Source: JALVIU01 sp964462295
Lineage (GTDB): Bacteria > Atribacterota > JALVIU01
Direction of reading: 5' to 3'
DNA length: 24,910 nt
Assembly: GCA_964462295.1 (NCBI GenBank)
Contig: CAYWXH010000023.1
Coordinates: forward strand, 1-24,910
Both the position numbers and the translations under genes were made by a program. Positions 8,145 to 16,139 of this stretch are shown in pieces. How positions within the stretch are numbered: position 1 is the first letter of the stretch; every line of letters starts with the position of its first letter. The notes beneath the pieces are model-generated. The model was not told the DNA's origin. It saw only the letters and a program-made list of their open reading frames with translations, and made no database searches.

Positions 8145-8967
8145 TTTTTGTAACCTCCTCACTCCTTTCTATCAAATCGAGAACTTTTATATTAACCTTC
8201 TCTACAGGTATACCTATATATTCTGTAAAAGTATTATAAATCTTTTTTTGGATTTCTGAAACCAAACTACTAATATTCACATCATAATAAAAAATCATCT
8301 CCAATCTTATCTCTTTTAAGCCCACTTCTCCAAACCTTACCCTTTTAGATCTTATTTCATAAACCCCATCTATATCCTTTAATATATAATCTATAAGTGA
8401 AAATATAGCCCGCTCAGAGATAAAAAGTTTACCAAAAAAACTAAAAGGGGGACGCACAATAGTCCGTTCCCCTATTTTATAAATACTCTTATATATAACT
8501 TCTAATGATTCTACAAGATTCCCAGGAAAATCTTTCTCTATTTGGATTCTGGGAATAGGTATTGCGTGTTTTCCTTCCTTGTGTCTTTCCCTCTTTGCAA
8601 GATAAATTTCATCTGGGTCAGAAATTTCTTCAATTCTTATAACCTTTACTGGTTTTGGGAGGCCAAGATTATAAACTATTCTATCCAGCATCTTAGATGA
8701 TGTAGCAAGTATGAGTATCTTTTTTACATTATATTTTCTTATAGCCTCCTTTACCTCTTCTCTATGATTTTTTTCAAAGAAAATTGCCCTCTTTACTGCC
8801 TTAAATTTATTAGGCTCATTTTTTGCAGATTTTCCTGCTATAATCTTATTTCTTCTTATAAGGAGCCCATCATCTAAAATATAATCTATCTTATATTCAT
8901 ATGCTAAAAGCAAAGATTTGTAACTTTTACCTGTGCCACTTTCTCCTATTAATGCATATACTTCCAT
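8137..8967 (-). CDS. P-loop NTPase fused to an Asp23/Gls24-like domain, function unknown
   Basis: 276 aa. The N-terminal half has a Walker A motif, GESGTGKS (8-15), followed by alternating strands and helices (for example KKILILATSS near 82-91), suggesting an NTPase. The C-terminal part, about 165-270, has the pattern of Asp23/Gls24 proteins: FISERAIFSLIDYI, DGVYEI, then alternating strands ending IPVEKVNIKVLDL. It sits exactly between korC (3-base gap) and the mutase (8-base overlap). No Shine-Dalgarno lies near the ATG; the nearest GAGGA is about 18 bases upstream, so expression may depend on coupling and be low. Domain calls are by eye. A role in assembly, cofactor handling or regulation of the neighbouring enzymes is only conjecture. 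Confidence 0.65.
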   Translation of the reverse strand: MEVYALIGESGTGKSYKSLLLAYEYKIDYILDDGLLIRRNKIIAGKSAKNEPNKFKAVKRAIFFEKNHREEVKEAIRKYNVKKILILATSSKMLDRIVYNLGLPKPVKVIRIEEISDPDEIYLAKRERHKEGKHAIPIPRIQIEKDFPGNLVESLEVIYKSIYKIGERTIVRPPFSFFGKLFISERAIFSLIDYILKDIDGVYEIRSKRVRFGEVGLKEIRLEMIFYYDVNISSLVSEIQKKIYNTFTEYIGIPVEKVNIKVLDLIERSEEVTKNG

Positions 8968-8970
8968 ATA

Positions 8971-9528
8971 TCAGTTACTTATTAGTCCTCTTCCAAGATT
9001 AAACCCCTTCTCTAATGCTTTTTTATTTATATCATGATACTCTTCTCTTATTTTTGTCAGCAAAGCCTTTTCTAAGGCCGAAAGCCCTACTATATCAGTA
9101 ATAGCACTTAATGCACCTAATGCGAGTATATTACCTGCAAAGGGAATTTTTAGTTCCTCTCTTGCTGTTCTAAAAAATGGGATTCCAAATTTTTTAAAAT
9201 TTACATTATCCTCTATCTTTACCATATCGTTATCATAGATTACTATGCTCGTAGGTTTTAGAACATCTTTATTTGAGGAGTATGCCTCTTGGGAAAACGC
9301 TATCAATATATCTGGAAAAATTACTTGTGGAAAAAGTATCTCCTCTTTTTCAGATATAACAACACTTGCCTTACTTGTTCCCCCTCTAACCACTGCAGTA
9401 TATGCTTGAGATTGCACTACATTTTTACCCTCATAAACACCTACCGCCTCAGCAAGTATAATAGATGCAAGCACAAGGCCTTGTCCTCCAATACCCCAAA
9501 ACAAAACTTCTGTTCTATCCTTTTTCAT
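8971..9528 (-). CDS. korC: 2-oxoacid:ferredoxin oxidoreductase, gamma subunit
   Basis: 185 aa subunit of the pyruvate/ketoisovalerate oxidoreductase gamma family, which forms the CoA-interacting part of the complex. Characteristic segments are FWGIGGQGLVLAS (10-22) near the N-terminus, QSQAYTAVVRGGTSKASVVIS, and PFAGNILALGALS. With korD, korA and korB it forms the four-subunit enzyme that converts a 2-oxoacid plus CoA to acyl-CoA, CO2 and reduced ferredoxin. Its start overlaps korB by 14 bases, and GAGGG lies before the ATG. Full length for the family. Confidence 0.9.
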   Translation of the reverse strand: MKKDRTEVLFWGIGGQGLVLASIILAEAVGVYEGKNVVQSQAYTAVVRGGTSKASVVISEKEEILFPQVIFPDILIAFSQEAYSSNKDVLKPTSIVIYDNDMVKIEDNVNFKKFGIPFFRTAREELKIPFAGNILALGALSAITDIVGLSALEKALLTKIREEYHDINKKALEKGFNLGRGLISN

Positions 9529-10339
9529 AGCTTTCCCTCTCTATTATCTTTTGGTATTCGCTTACATATTCAGGTTTTTCAATGTCCTGAAATACCCCGA
9601 CTACGATCTTTCCTTCTAATTCTTCTTCACTCATCCCCTTTGCTTTATCATAAGATATAGAATGTGCTTTCTGATATTTTATCATATCAAGCCCTTCTCC
9701 AACCTTGTTATATCTTCCATAAAATGTAGGACAACCTGTTACTACTTCAACAAATGAAAAGCCTTTTTTGGTTATTGCCCTTTCAAGATATTTTTGCAGA
9801 TTAAAAACATGAAAAGTTGTAGTTCTTGCTACAAAAGAGGCTCCGGCACTTTTCACTAAAGATGTAAGGTCAAATGGATGGTCTACATTTCCATATGGTG
9901 CAGTAGATGCCTTTTTCTCAAAAGGTGTGAGAGGGGAAAATTGTCCACCTGTCATTCCATATATAGAGTTATTAAAAAGTATTGCTGTAAGATCTATATT
10001 CCTTCGTGCTGCATGTATAAGATGATTACCTCCTATTGCACTACCATCTCCATCTCCCATAGCCACGATTACAGTAAGTTCAGGATTTGCAAGCTTTATG
10101 CCTGTAGCATAGGCTAGTGCCCTTCCATGGGTGGTATGAACTGTATTAAAATCAAGATAGCCAGAGATTCTTCCGGAACACCCTATACCTGAGACTATTA
10201 CTACCTTATCTGGATTAAGGGCAAGCGTATCTATTGCACGCAGTAAAGATGACATAATAATCCCATTTCCACATCCTGGACACCAGATATGAGGAAACAT
10301 ATCATGTCTTAGATATTTATTTATTTTTTGTAAGCTCAT
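9515..10339 (-). CDS. korB: 2-oxoacid:ferredoxin oxidoreductase, beta (TPP) subunit
   Basis: 274 aa. The thiamine diphosphate-binding motif runs from GDGDGSAIGG to FNNSIYGMTGG (GDG followed by NN). The early WCPGCGNG and VSGIGCSGR segments supply cysteines that in this family ligate a [4Fe-4S] cluster near TPP, together with the CPTFYGRYN cysteine. It performs the decarboxylation step. It starts by an ATGA four-base overlap with korA and overlaps korC at its end, showing tight translational coupling. Beta subunits of 2-oxoglutarate and branched-chain enzymes look alike; context with the mutase favours 2-oxoglutarate. Confidence 0.92.
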   Translation of the reverse strand: MSLQKINKYLRHDMFPHIWCPGCGNGIIMSSLLRAIDTLALNPDKVVIVSGIGCSGRISGYLDFNTVHTTHGRALAYATGIKLANPELTVIVAMGDGDGSAIGGNHLIHAARRNIDLTAILFNNSIYGMTGGQFSPLTPFEKKASTAPYGNVDHPFDLTSLVKSAGASFVARTTTFHVFNLQKYLERAITKKGFSFVEVVTGCPTFYGRYNKVGEGLDMIKYQKAHSISYDKAKGMSEEELEGKIVVGVFQDIEKPEYVSEYQKIIERESYEKG

Positions 10340-11469
10340 TTTAATCCCTCTCTTATACTATTTGCAATTTCATAAGGGGTTATAAGTTCTGCATTTACCT
10401 TATTTATCCCTACAACCTTTTCTCTTGGATAGACCCTCTCTACTTCTCTTATCATCTGTCCCATATTGAGTTCTACTACAAAAACTTTTTTTATCCCCTC
10501 TAAAAGCCCCCTTATCTTCTCATCATAGAATGGCCAAACAGTTATAGGGTTTATAAGACCTACTTTTAAGCCATTCTCTCTTAAAATGTTCACTGCCTCC
10601 TTGGCTATCCTTGCAGTAATGCCATATGCAAAAATTATATATTCAGCATCCTCATACTTATAAGTATTTAATGCAAATATATCAGGTAAAGCCTTCTCTA
10701 CCTTTCTTGAAAGTCTCTTTGTAAGTTCTTCTACCTCATCAGGACGAGTTGTAGGATAACCTTTGTAATTATGATGAAGACCTGTAATATGATACCTATA
10801 GCCCATTCCAAAAGGGGCAAGGACAGGTACATCATCTTCTAAGGGTTTATAGGGTAAATATTCTTCTTTTTTAGAATCAGGTATTTTTCTGTCTACTACT
10901 TCTACCTCGTCAGGGTTAGGGATCTCGATTTTTTCTCTCATATGTCCCAATGTTTCATCCATAAGAAGTATAACTGGTGTTCTTAACTTTTCAGAAACAT
11001 TTATGGCCTTTATGGTAAATGTAAATATTTCAGGTACTGTAGTAGGGTAGTATACTATTATAGGATGGTCTCCATGGGTACCCCACCTTGTCTGCATCAT
11101 ATCCCCCTGTGAAGGTTTTGTAGGCCTACCTGTACTTGGACCCATTCTTTGCACATTAACCACAAGACAAGGGGTTTCTGTCATTATCCCGAATCCCAAA
11201 TTTTCCTGCTTTAACGAAAATCCAGGGCCAGAGGTTGCAGTTACAGACTTAGCCCCTCCAATAGATGCCCCAATGGTTGCAGCCATAGAGGCAATTTCAT
11301 CTTCCATCTGAATAAATCTTCCCCCTACCTTTGGAAGCCTTCTGGCAAAACCCTCTGCTATTTCTGATGAAGGTGTAATAGGATATCCTGCAAAAAACTT
11401 CACTCCTGCCATAATAGCTGCCTCTACTACCACCTCATTCCCCTGCATTAATCTAACTTCTTTGCCCAT
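10336..11469 (-). CDS. korA: 2-oxoacid:ferredoxin oxidoreductase, alpha subunit
   Basis: 377 aa. The N-terminal pyrimidine-binding domain shows GYPITPSSEIAE (34-45), QMEDEIASMA and TSGPGFSLKQENLGF; the segment RPTKPSQGDMMQTRWGTHGD is typical of KorA-type subunits. The C-terminal transketolase-like domain (about 265-377) contains YGITARIAKEAV and NMGQMIREVER. Together with KorB it forms the TPP site. It overlaps korD by one base (TAATG) and korB by four. KorA of 2-oxoglutarate synthase is the best fit; VorB-type enzymes are the main alternative. The succinyl-CoA product would feed directly into the mutase of the same operon. Confidence 0.92.
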   Translation of the reverse strand: MGKEVRLMQGNEVVVEAAIMAGVKFFAGYPITPSSEIAEGFARRLPKVGGRFIQMEDEIASMAATIGASIGGAKSVTATSGPGFSLKQENLGFGIMTETPCLVVNVQRMGPSTGRPTKPSQGDMMQTRWGTHGDHPIIVYYPTTVPEIFTFTIKAINVSEKLRTPVILLMDETLGHMREKIEIPNPDEVEVVDRKIPDSKKEEYLPYKPLEDDVPVLAPFGMGYRYHITGLHHNYKGYPTTRPDEVEELTKRLSRKVEKALPDIFALNTYKYEDAEYIIFAYGITARIAKEAVNILRENGLKVGLINPITVWPFYDEKIRGLLEGIKKVFVVELNMGQMIREVERVYPREKVVGINKVNAELITPYEIANSIREGLK

Positions 11470-11684
11470 TATGCCTCCTCCTCAACAGATACTGCAAGTT
11501 CTGGACATAAAAGCTCACACAATTTACAATTAATACATTTTTCCAAATGAACCACCTTTGCTTTAAGATTCTCATCAAATTCCAATACCTTAGTAGGGCA
11601 CATGCCTATGCATATCCCACAGCCCTTACACCAAGCGGTATTAATATCAATATGATCTACCTTTGGCTTAGCCTTGGTTACCAT
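11469..11684 (-). CDS. korD: 2-oxoacid:ferredoxin oxidoreductase, 2x[4Fe-4S] ferredoxin subunit
   Basis: 71 aa ferredoxin-like subunit. Two complete cluster motifs are present: Cys19-x2-Cys22-x2-Cys25-x3-Cys29 and Cys50-x2-Cys53-x2-Cys56-x3-Cys60, with Pro after the fourth Cys of each. It relays electrons from the TPP site to free ferredoxin. It is the first enzyme gene after the regulator, overlapping the regulator's end by 17 bases, and runs into korA with a one-base overlap. The order D-A-B-C is the usual one for 2-oxoglutarate oxidoreductase clusters. Confidence 0.92.
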   Translation of the reverse strand: MVTKAKPKVDHIDINTAWCKGCGICIGMCPTKVLEFDENLKAKVVHLEKCINCKLCELLCPELAVSVEEEA

Positions 11685-12666
11685 TTTTCTCTTTCTCCTT
11701 TTGAGCTTTTACAATCTTCATTCTCAAATTATGGATTGAACCTTTATCAGGAACATATACAAATTCGATAATGGGAAGCTCTTTATCTTTTATAAGAGTT
11801 TCCACATCTCTTTTTCTCCCCGGGGAAACTATAATAGCATCTGTTCCTTTTAAAAATTTCTGAAGTTTTTTTATATCTCGAGTAGTAGTATGTTTTAATT
11901 CTATGTTGGTTATCCCAACATTTTTTAATGATTTCTTAACCCTTTCTGCAAACCTATCTGATATACACACCAAAGAGACCTTGGAACCTTCAGGAATTCT
12001 TGCAATTCTTACCATTGTCTCGATCTGTGGATCCAAAGAGATTGCTATAACTGGCTTTTTACCTTGTACAATCTTTTCCACTTCAGGTAGGTGAAAAAAA
12101 GTGGTTACAATAAAATCTATATCTTTTAACTGCCTTAAGAAACCAGGGATATCCTTATATATATCATCTAGCAAAAAAGAGTGGATATTAACCCCTACCC
12201 CTAACTCCAAACGATGAGAAAAGTAACTAAGTTGTTCATAGTTACACTCTACAAATGCAATCTTTGTCTTTTTAAGTAGTTTCTTTTTTTCTTTCAATTT
12301 TTCTTTAAAGATACCAGAGATATCATCAAGTGAAAGATCCTCCTGTAGGGCTTCGTCAATTACCTTTTCAAACATTTCTCCATATTTCCTCATCTTATCC
12401 TGGGGTATTTTTATATTTAGAGATTTATCTGATGCTGCAACAAATGTACCCTTCCCCGGTGAAGAATCAATAATTCTTTCTCTTTTTAGTTCTTCATATG
12501 CAGTACTTACGGTATTTCGACTAATGTTTAAAGTTTCAGACAATTCTCTTTCTGTAGGTAATTGTTCCCCCTCTGTAAGAAGACCCTCTTGAATCATTTT
12601 CTTAATCTGTTCTTTGATTTGAATATAAAAAGGAATTTTAGAATCTTTATCAAGTTCAATCCACAT
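11668..12666 (-). CDS. GntR-family transcriptional regulator with an atypical effector domain
   Basis: 332 aa. Residues 8-78 form a clear GntR winged helix: PFYIQIKEQIKKMI, EGEQLPTERELSETL, ISRNTVSTAYEELKRE, then the wing with PGKGTFVA. The rest does not look like the FCD, UTRA or aminotransferase (MocR) effector domains. Instead residues 115-320 show a series of beta-alpha units (KIAFVECNY, DIDFIVTTF, KPVIAISLD, VSLVCISDR, DAIIVSPGR) suggesting a Rossmann-like or periplasmic-binding-like ligand fold. It is the promoter-proximal gene of the kor-mcm-mmd operon and sits next to a palindrome at its own transcription start, so autoregulation and control of the operon are likely. GGAGG four bases upstream supports ATG at 12666. 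Confidence 0.85.
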   Translation of the reverse strand: MWIELDKDSKIPFYIQIKEQIKKMIQEGLLTEGEQLPTERELSETLNISRNTVSTAYEELKRERIIDSSPGKGTFVAASDKSLNIKIPQDKMRKYGEMFEKVIDEALQEDLSLDDISGIFKEKLKEKKKLLKKTKIAFVECNYEQLSYFSHRLELGVGVNIHSFLLDDIYKDIPGFLRQLKDIDFIVTTFFHLPEVEKIVQGKKPVIAISLDPQIETMVRIARIPEGSKVSLVCISDRFAERVKKSLKNVGITNIELKHTTTRDIKKLQKFLKGTDAIIVSPGRKRDVETLIKDKELPIIEFVYVPDKGSIHNLRMKIVKAQKEKEKNGNQG

Positions 12667-12673
12667 ATAACCT

Positions 12674-12707
12674 CCAAAGATTAATGGACTAATCCAATTA
12701 ATTTTGG
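12674..12707. promoter_or_regulatory. Imperfect palindrome, candidate operator for the GntR regulator
   Basis: Two 15-base arms flank CTAA and match at 11 of 15 positions. Both arms begin CCAAA and end TGGA when read inward. The core TGGACTAATCCA at 12685-12696 is symmetric except at its centre. It covers the predicted transcription start and leader of the operon, the position expected for an autorepressor. Assignment to the adjacent regulator is inferred from position. Confidence 0.5.
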
Positions 12708-12710
12708 AAA

Positions 12711-12739
12711 ATTATACCATCTACAACATAAAAAATCAA
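12711..12739 (-). promoter_or_regulatory. Promoter of the gntR-kor-mcm-mmd operon
   Basis: On the minus strand TTGATT (12734-12739) is followed after exactly 17 bases by TATAAT (12711-12716), and TGG directly precedes the -10, giving an extended -10. The predicted start is near 12704, leaving a leader of about 38 bases. No other good promoter is evident inside the 11-kb operon, whose genes overlap or lie no more than 26 bases apart. Confidence 0.75.
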
Positions 12740-12752
12740 GTAAAAACCGAAT

Positions 12753-12779
12753 AAAAATAAAATTTTTTAGAAAATTTTA
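12753..12779 (-). terminator. A/T-only hairpin after the MFS gene, possible terminator
   Basis: Directly after the transporter stop codon the minus strand reads TAAAATTTT, CTAA, AAAATTTTA, then T5. The stem is nine perfect pairs but contains no G or C, so it would be weak. Position and the trailing T-tract favour a terminator for the hpf-to-MFS operon. Confidence 0.45.
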
Positions 12780-14042
12780 CTATTTATCCTTCACCTTTAA
12801 AAGTAATAGTCCACCTACTATAAAAAATACAACTAATGAAAATATAGAATTACGTCCACTTCCTGTAAATTGAGCTACAATACCAAATACCAATGGTCCG
12901 AGGATAGTGGAAAACTTTGATGAAAGGGCATAAAGGCCAAAAAATTGGGCAGATTTTTCCTGAGGGATCAATCTACTGTATAGAGAACGACTTAGAGATT
13001 GTATACCACCTTGAACAGTTCCTACCAATATAGCAAGGAGATAAAATTCGAGTGCAGATTTCATAAAAGCACCCCAGAAAGTTATTCCTATATATACCAT
13101 AATGGCTATAAGTATAGCATATTTTGTCTTTATCTTGCGAGTAATAGTGCCAAATAATATAGTAAATGGAATTCCTACAAACTGTGTAAGAAGAATGGCT
13201 ATGATAAGGTCATTGGAACGGATACCAATCTCCACACCATATGCTGTAGCCATTTTTATAATTGTTACCACTCCATCATTATAAAGCCAAAAAGCAAGGA
13301 GAAACTTAAATACTTCAGGCTCCTTTATCATATCATAAAAGATAAAAAGAAAGTTTTTAAACTTATATCCTACAGATACTATCTTATCACCTACAGGTTG
13401 TAAGTCTTTAACAACAAATATAAAGGGGAGGCTGAAGATAAACCACCATAAACTTACCGTTATAAAGCTAAATCGCATGGCAAGAACAGGAGAAGAAAAA
13501 CCAAACTTAGAAGGATTAAGAATAAAGAGAATATCTATAGCAAGTAAAAGACCTCCACCTAAATAACCTAACGCGTATCCATAAGATGATAGTCTATCTC
13601 TTTTTTCTGAAGGGGAAATTATAGGTAAAAAACTATTATAAAAAACCTCACTCCCTGCAAATCCTATGGTAGCAAGTATATATAAAATAGCTACCCATAC
13701 ATAATCTCCTTTCCCTGTAAAATAAATAAAAAAAGTAGAGAGGACACCTAAAAGGGTAAAAACAAAAAAGAACCTTTTTCTACCAAGGGAATTATCTGCG
13801 ATAGCCCCAAGGATAGGAAAAGAAAGGGCTACAATAAGGGCAGCTATAAAATTGGCATATGCCCAATATGCGGTAGATAAAGCATTTGGAACTCCATGTG
13901 CAGAGACAATCTTATAAAAAACAGGGAGTACGGCTGCCATACAAACAGTAGCAAAAGCCGAATTTCCCCAATCTACCATTATCCATGACCATTCTAACTT
14001 AGAAAAGCCAAGAAACTTCTTCTCCATATTTCTGGTTTCCAT
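12780..14042 (-). CDS. MFS transporter, UMF1/Atg22-like family
   Basis: 420 aa with about 12 hydrophobic segments. The N-terminal sequence WIMVDWGNSAFATVCMAAVL and the loop GAIADNSLGRKR (MFS motif A between helices 2 and 3) are typical of the UMF1/Atg22-like branch of the major facilitator superfamily. Substrates of bacterial members are mostly unknown; fungal Atg22 exports amino acids from the vacuole. GGGGGT before 14042 supports the start, although the Met at 14027 is possible. It overlaps the upstream phospholipase-like gene by 44 bases in another frame, and is the last gene of the hpf operon. The substrate cannot be deduced here. Confidence 0.85.
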   Translation of the reverse strand: METRNMEKKFLGFSKLEWSWIMVDWGNSAFATVCMAAVLPVFYKIVSAHGVPNALSTAYWAYANFIAALIVALSFPILGAIADNSLGRKRFFFVFTLLGVLSTFFIYFTGKGDYVWVAILYILATIGFAGSEVFYNSFLPIISPSEKRDRLSSYGYALGYLGGGLLLAIDILFILNPSKFGFSSPVLAMRFSFITVSLWWFIFSLPFIFVVKDLQPVGDKIVSVGYKFKNFLFIFYDMIKEPEVFKFLLAFWLYNDGVVTIIKMATAYGVEIGIRSNDLIIAILLTQFVGIPFTILFGTITRKIKTKYAILIAIMVYIGITFWGAFMKSALEFYLLAILVGTVQGGIQSLSRSLYSRLIPQEKSAQFFGLYALSSKFSTILGPLVFGIVAQFTGSGRNSIFSLVVFFIVGGLLLLKVKDK

Positions 14043-14988
14043 ATATTACCCCCTTAGAAAAATGATAATCTCTTGTAAATATCTCAGGATATTCATTACT
14101 ATTTTTATAAACGAAGTTATATATTTTTTCTGTATTATCGATCAAAAAATCTATAAGCATTTCTCTAAGCTCTAAAACTGAAAAAGTATATTCTCTGGAG
14201 AGTTCAAGGTGAGTCCAAGGGGAATGTTTTTGATTTAACACATCTTCAAACTCTTCCCTATCTGGATGTGTAAGAAATCTCATTGAACTATTTCCTGTCA
14301 AAAAAAAGTATATAATAGGGTAAATCATCCTCACCTTTATAGGATTCTTTGCCTCAAAAAATGAGAGTACAAAATCCATAATTCTATAAGCCTCTCCAAA
14401 AATTAAACTTATATTACATATAGACATATCTAAGGCATAGGTCTCTTTTAAAATTCGTGAAAAAAAGAGAGAGATACTCTGAGAAAAACCCTTTGTTGAT
14501 TTGAATTTGTTTACATATTCCAATGCGGAAAATCTTCTGTTCTTTGAGAAAACATAGGCATAATCGAGATTCATCTCAAATTTCTTATGAAGCCATATAG
14601 TACGATACTTTCTTTTATATAGTTCTGTTTTATATCTTATATATGGATGAAAAAAAAGATCTGTAAAAAGATGGGTAAAAAAGCCTGTAAAATAAGCAAA
14701 TAATAGGTCTTTCTCAGATCTAACTTTAAGATAGCCTTGGAAATATTTCATACCATTTAATATAAGATAGGCATATTGAGAAAATTTTTCTTTATGAAGT
14801 CCTTCTGCTACTATCTTTGAAATCTTTTTATTCTTCCCAGGGAAAAATGCTCTATAATAGAAAATATCGGGACCTTGTAAACCTAATAAAAATGCATTAT
14901 AATTTTTATTCAAAATATCTCTAATTTCTTTTTCCGTATTTGATAAAAATTCATCCCCTATTTCTATATGAAATATATAGTCTGGCAT
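13999..14988 (-). CDS. Zinc-dependent phospholipase C-like protein
   Basis: 329 aa. The N-terminal 150 residues match the zinc-dependent phospholipase C-like family (Zn_dep_PLPC): GLQGPDIFYY (36-45), then GFFTHLFTDLFFHPYI (102-117), where His106, Asp110 and His114 are the expected metal ligands, with His7 near the N-terminus a further candidate. No signal peptide is visible, so it is predicted cytoplasmic. The C-terminal half is alpha-helical and unassigned. A GGAG sequence within the end of prfB serves as ribosome site, and the gap to prfB is one base. True lipase activity is unproven for most members; the substrate is unknown. Confidence 0.75.
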   Translation of the reverse strand: MPDYIFHIEIGDEFLSNTEKEIRDILNKNYNAFLLGLQGPDIFYYRAFFPGKNKKISKIVAEGLHKEKFSQYAYLILNGMKYFQGYLKVRSEKDLLFAYFTGFFTHLFTDLFFHPYIRYKTELYKRKYRTIWLHKKFEMNLDYAYVFSKNRRFSALEYVNKFKSTKGFSQSISLFFSRILKETYALDMSICNISLIFGEAYRIMDFVLSFFEAKNPIKVRMIYPIIYFFLTGNSSMRFLTHPDREEFEDVLNQKHSPWTHLELSREYTFSVLELREMLIDFLIDNTEKIYNFVYKNSNEYPEIFTRDYHFSKGVIYGNQKYGEEVSWLF

Positions 14989-14989
14989 A

Positions 14990-16097
14990 CTATTTTCTCC
15001 GTGCGATCTGTAGAAGATATTCTCTTATAAAATCATCTATCTCCCCATCCATTACTGCACCTACATTAGAGGTTTCAAGGCCTGTTCTATGATCTTTAAC
15101 CATCTGATAAGGATAAAATACATAAGACCTTATCTGACTTCCCCATGCTATATCCTTTTTCTCCCCTCTCAACTCTTCTATTTTCTTCTTCTGCTCCTCC
15201 CTTTTTAGCTCAAGAAGTTTTGCCTTCAATATCTTCATAGCTGTAGCCCTGTTTTGAAATTGAGATCTTTCATTTTGACATGATACAACAATTCCAGTAG
15301 GTATATGGGTAATTCTTACTGCAGAATCAGTTTTATTTACATGCTGTCCCCCTGCGCCTTGGGCCCTAAAGGTATCAATTTTCAGATCTTTCTCAGGTAT
15401 ATCAAATTCGATATCCTCATCCTTTATCATGGGAATCACATCAACAGATGCAAAAGTAGTATGTCTCCTCTTATTGGCATCAAAAGGGGAGATCCTTACT
15501 AGTCTGTGTATACCCTTTTCTGTCTTTAGATATCCATATGCATATAGTCCTTCTACAATTATAGTGGCCCTTTTGAATCCCACTGTTTCACCTGGTAAAA
15601 CTTCTGTAATTTTTACCTTATAAGCCTTTCTGTCTGCCCATCTTAAATACATCCTTAAAAGCATACTTACCCAATCATTTGATTCTGTACCCCCTGCCCC
15701 AGAATGTACTGTGAGTATTGCATTTTCTTTATCATATTCTTCCCCCAAAAGCATCTGTAATTCCTTATCAGCAACTATTTTTTCAAGAAGGGCTATCTCA
15801 TTTTCGCCTTCTCTTAATAATTCTGGGTCCTTTTCCTCCTCTGCAAGTTCCAAAAAGGTTTTTATATCTTCTAATTTTTCTTTACTCTCCCTTAAAAAAT
15901 CAAGTTCTTTCTTGAGATTATTTAGTTCTCTAAGGGTCTTTTCAGACTCTTTCCTATCTTGCCAAAAGCCCTCTTCTTGAGTTTTGGTCTCTAATTTTTT
16001 TATTCTTTGGGAAATTTTATTCGGGTCAAAGATACACCTCTATCTCATCTATTTTTTTAGATACCTCTCTTATTCTCTCTTTTAAATTAAGTTCCAT
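14990..16097 (-). CDS. prfB: Peptide chain release factor 2, with programmed +1 frameshift
   Basis: The gene starts at ATG 16097, with GGAGG at 16103-16107, and reads 23 codons to CTT followed by TGA at 16026-16028. A +1 shift (CTT TGA C) then gives a continuous 368-aa protein, matching the usual 365-370 aa. A Shine-Dalgarno-like AGGTG lies just upstream of the slip site, as in known RF2 genes. Downstream, the stop-codon recognition tripeptide SPF is at 203-205 and the catalytic GGQ at 249-251, almost the same positions as in E. coli. RF2 releases proteins at UGA and UAA, so low RF2 favours the shift and its own synthesis. It is not a pseudogene: both frames align with the family without loss. 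Confidence 0.95.
16025..16031 (-). promoter_or_regulatory. RF2 recoding site (CTT TGA C)
   Basis: Codon 23 (CTT, 16029-16031) is followed by in-frame TGA (16026-16028) and C (16025), the canonical slip sequence. AGGTG a few bases upstream can pair with 16S rRNA to promote +1 slippage. Translation resumes with GAC at 16025-16027. Confidence 0.95.
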
Positions 16098-16139
16098 ACA
16101 ATCCTCCTTTGTATATAGTATTTTATTTATTTTATTACT

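Noticed and set aside
12667..12710. Cobalamin riboswitch ahead of the mutase operon
   Set aside because: The leader is only about 38 bases and lacks room for a B12 aptamer; its only structure is the palindrome assigned as an operator.
14990..16097. prfB appearing as a broken gene with an in-frame TGA near its start
   Set aside because: The stop is in the canonical CTT TGA C recoding context at codon 24, and the product is full-length after a +1 shift; it is programmed, not a pseudogene.
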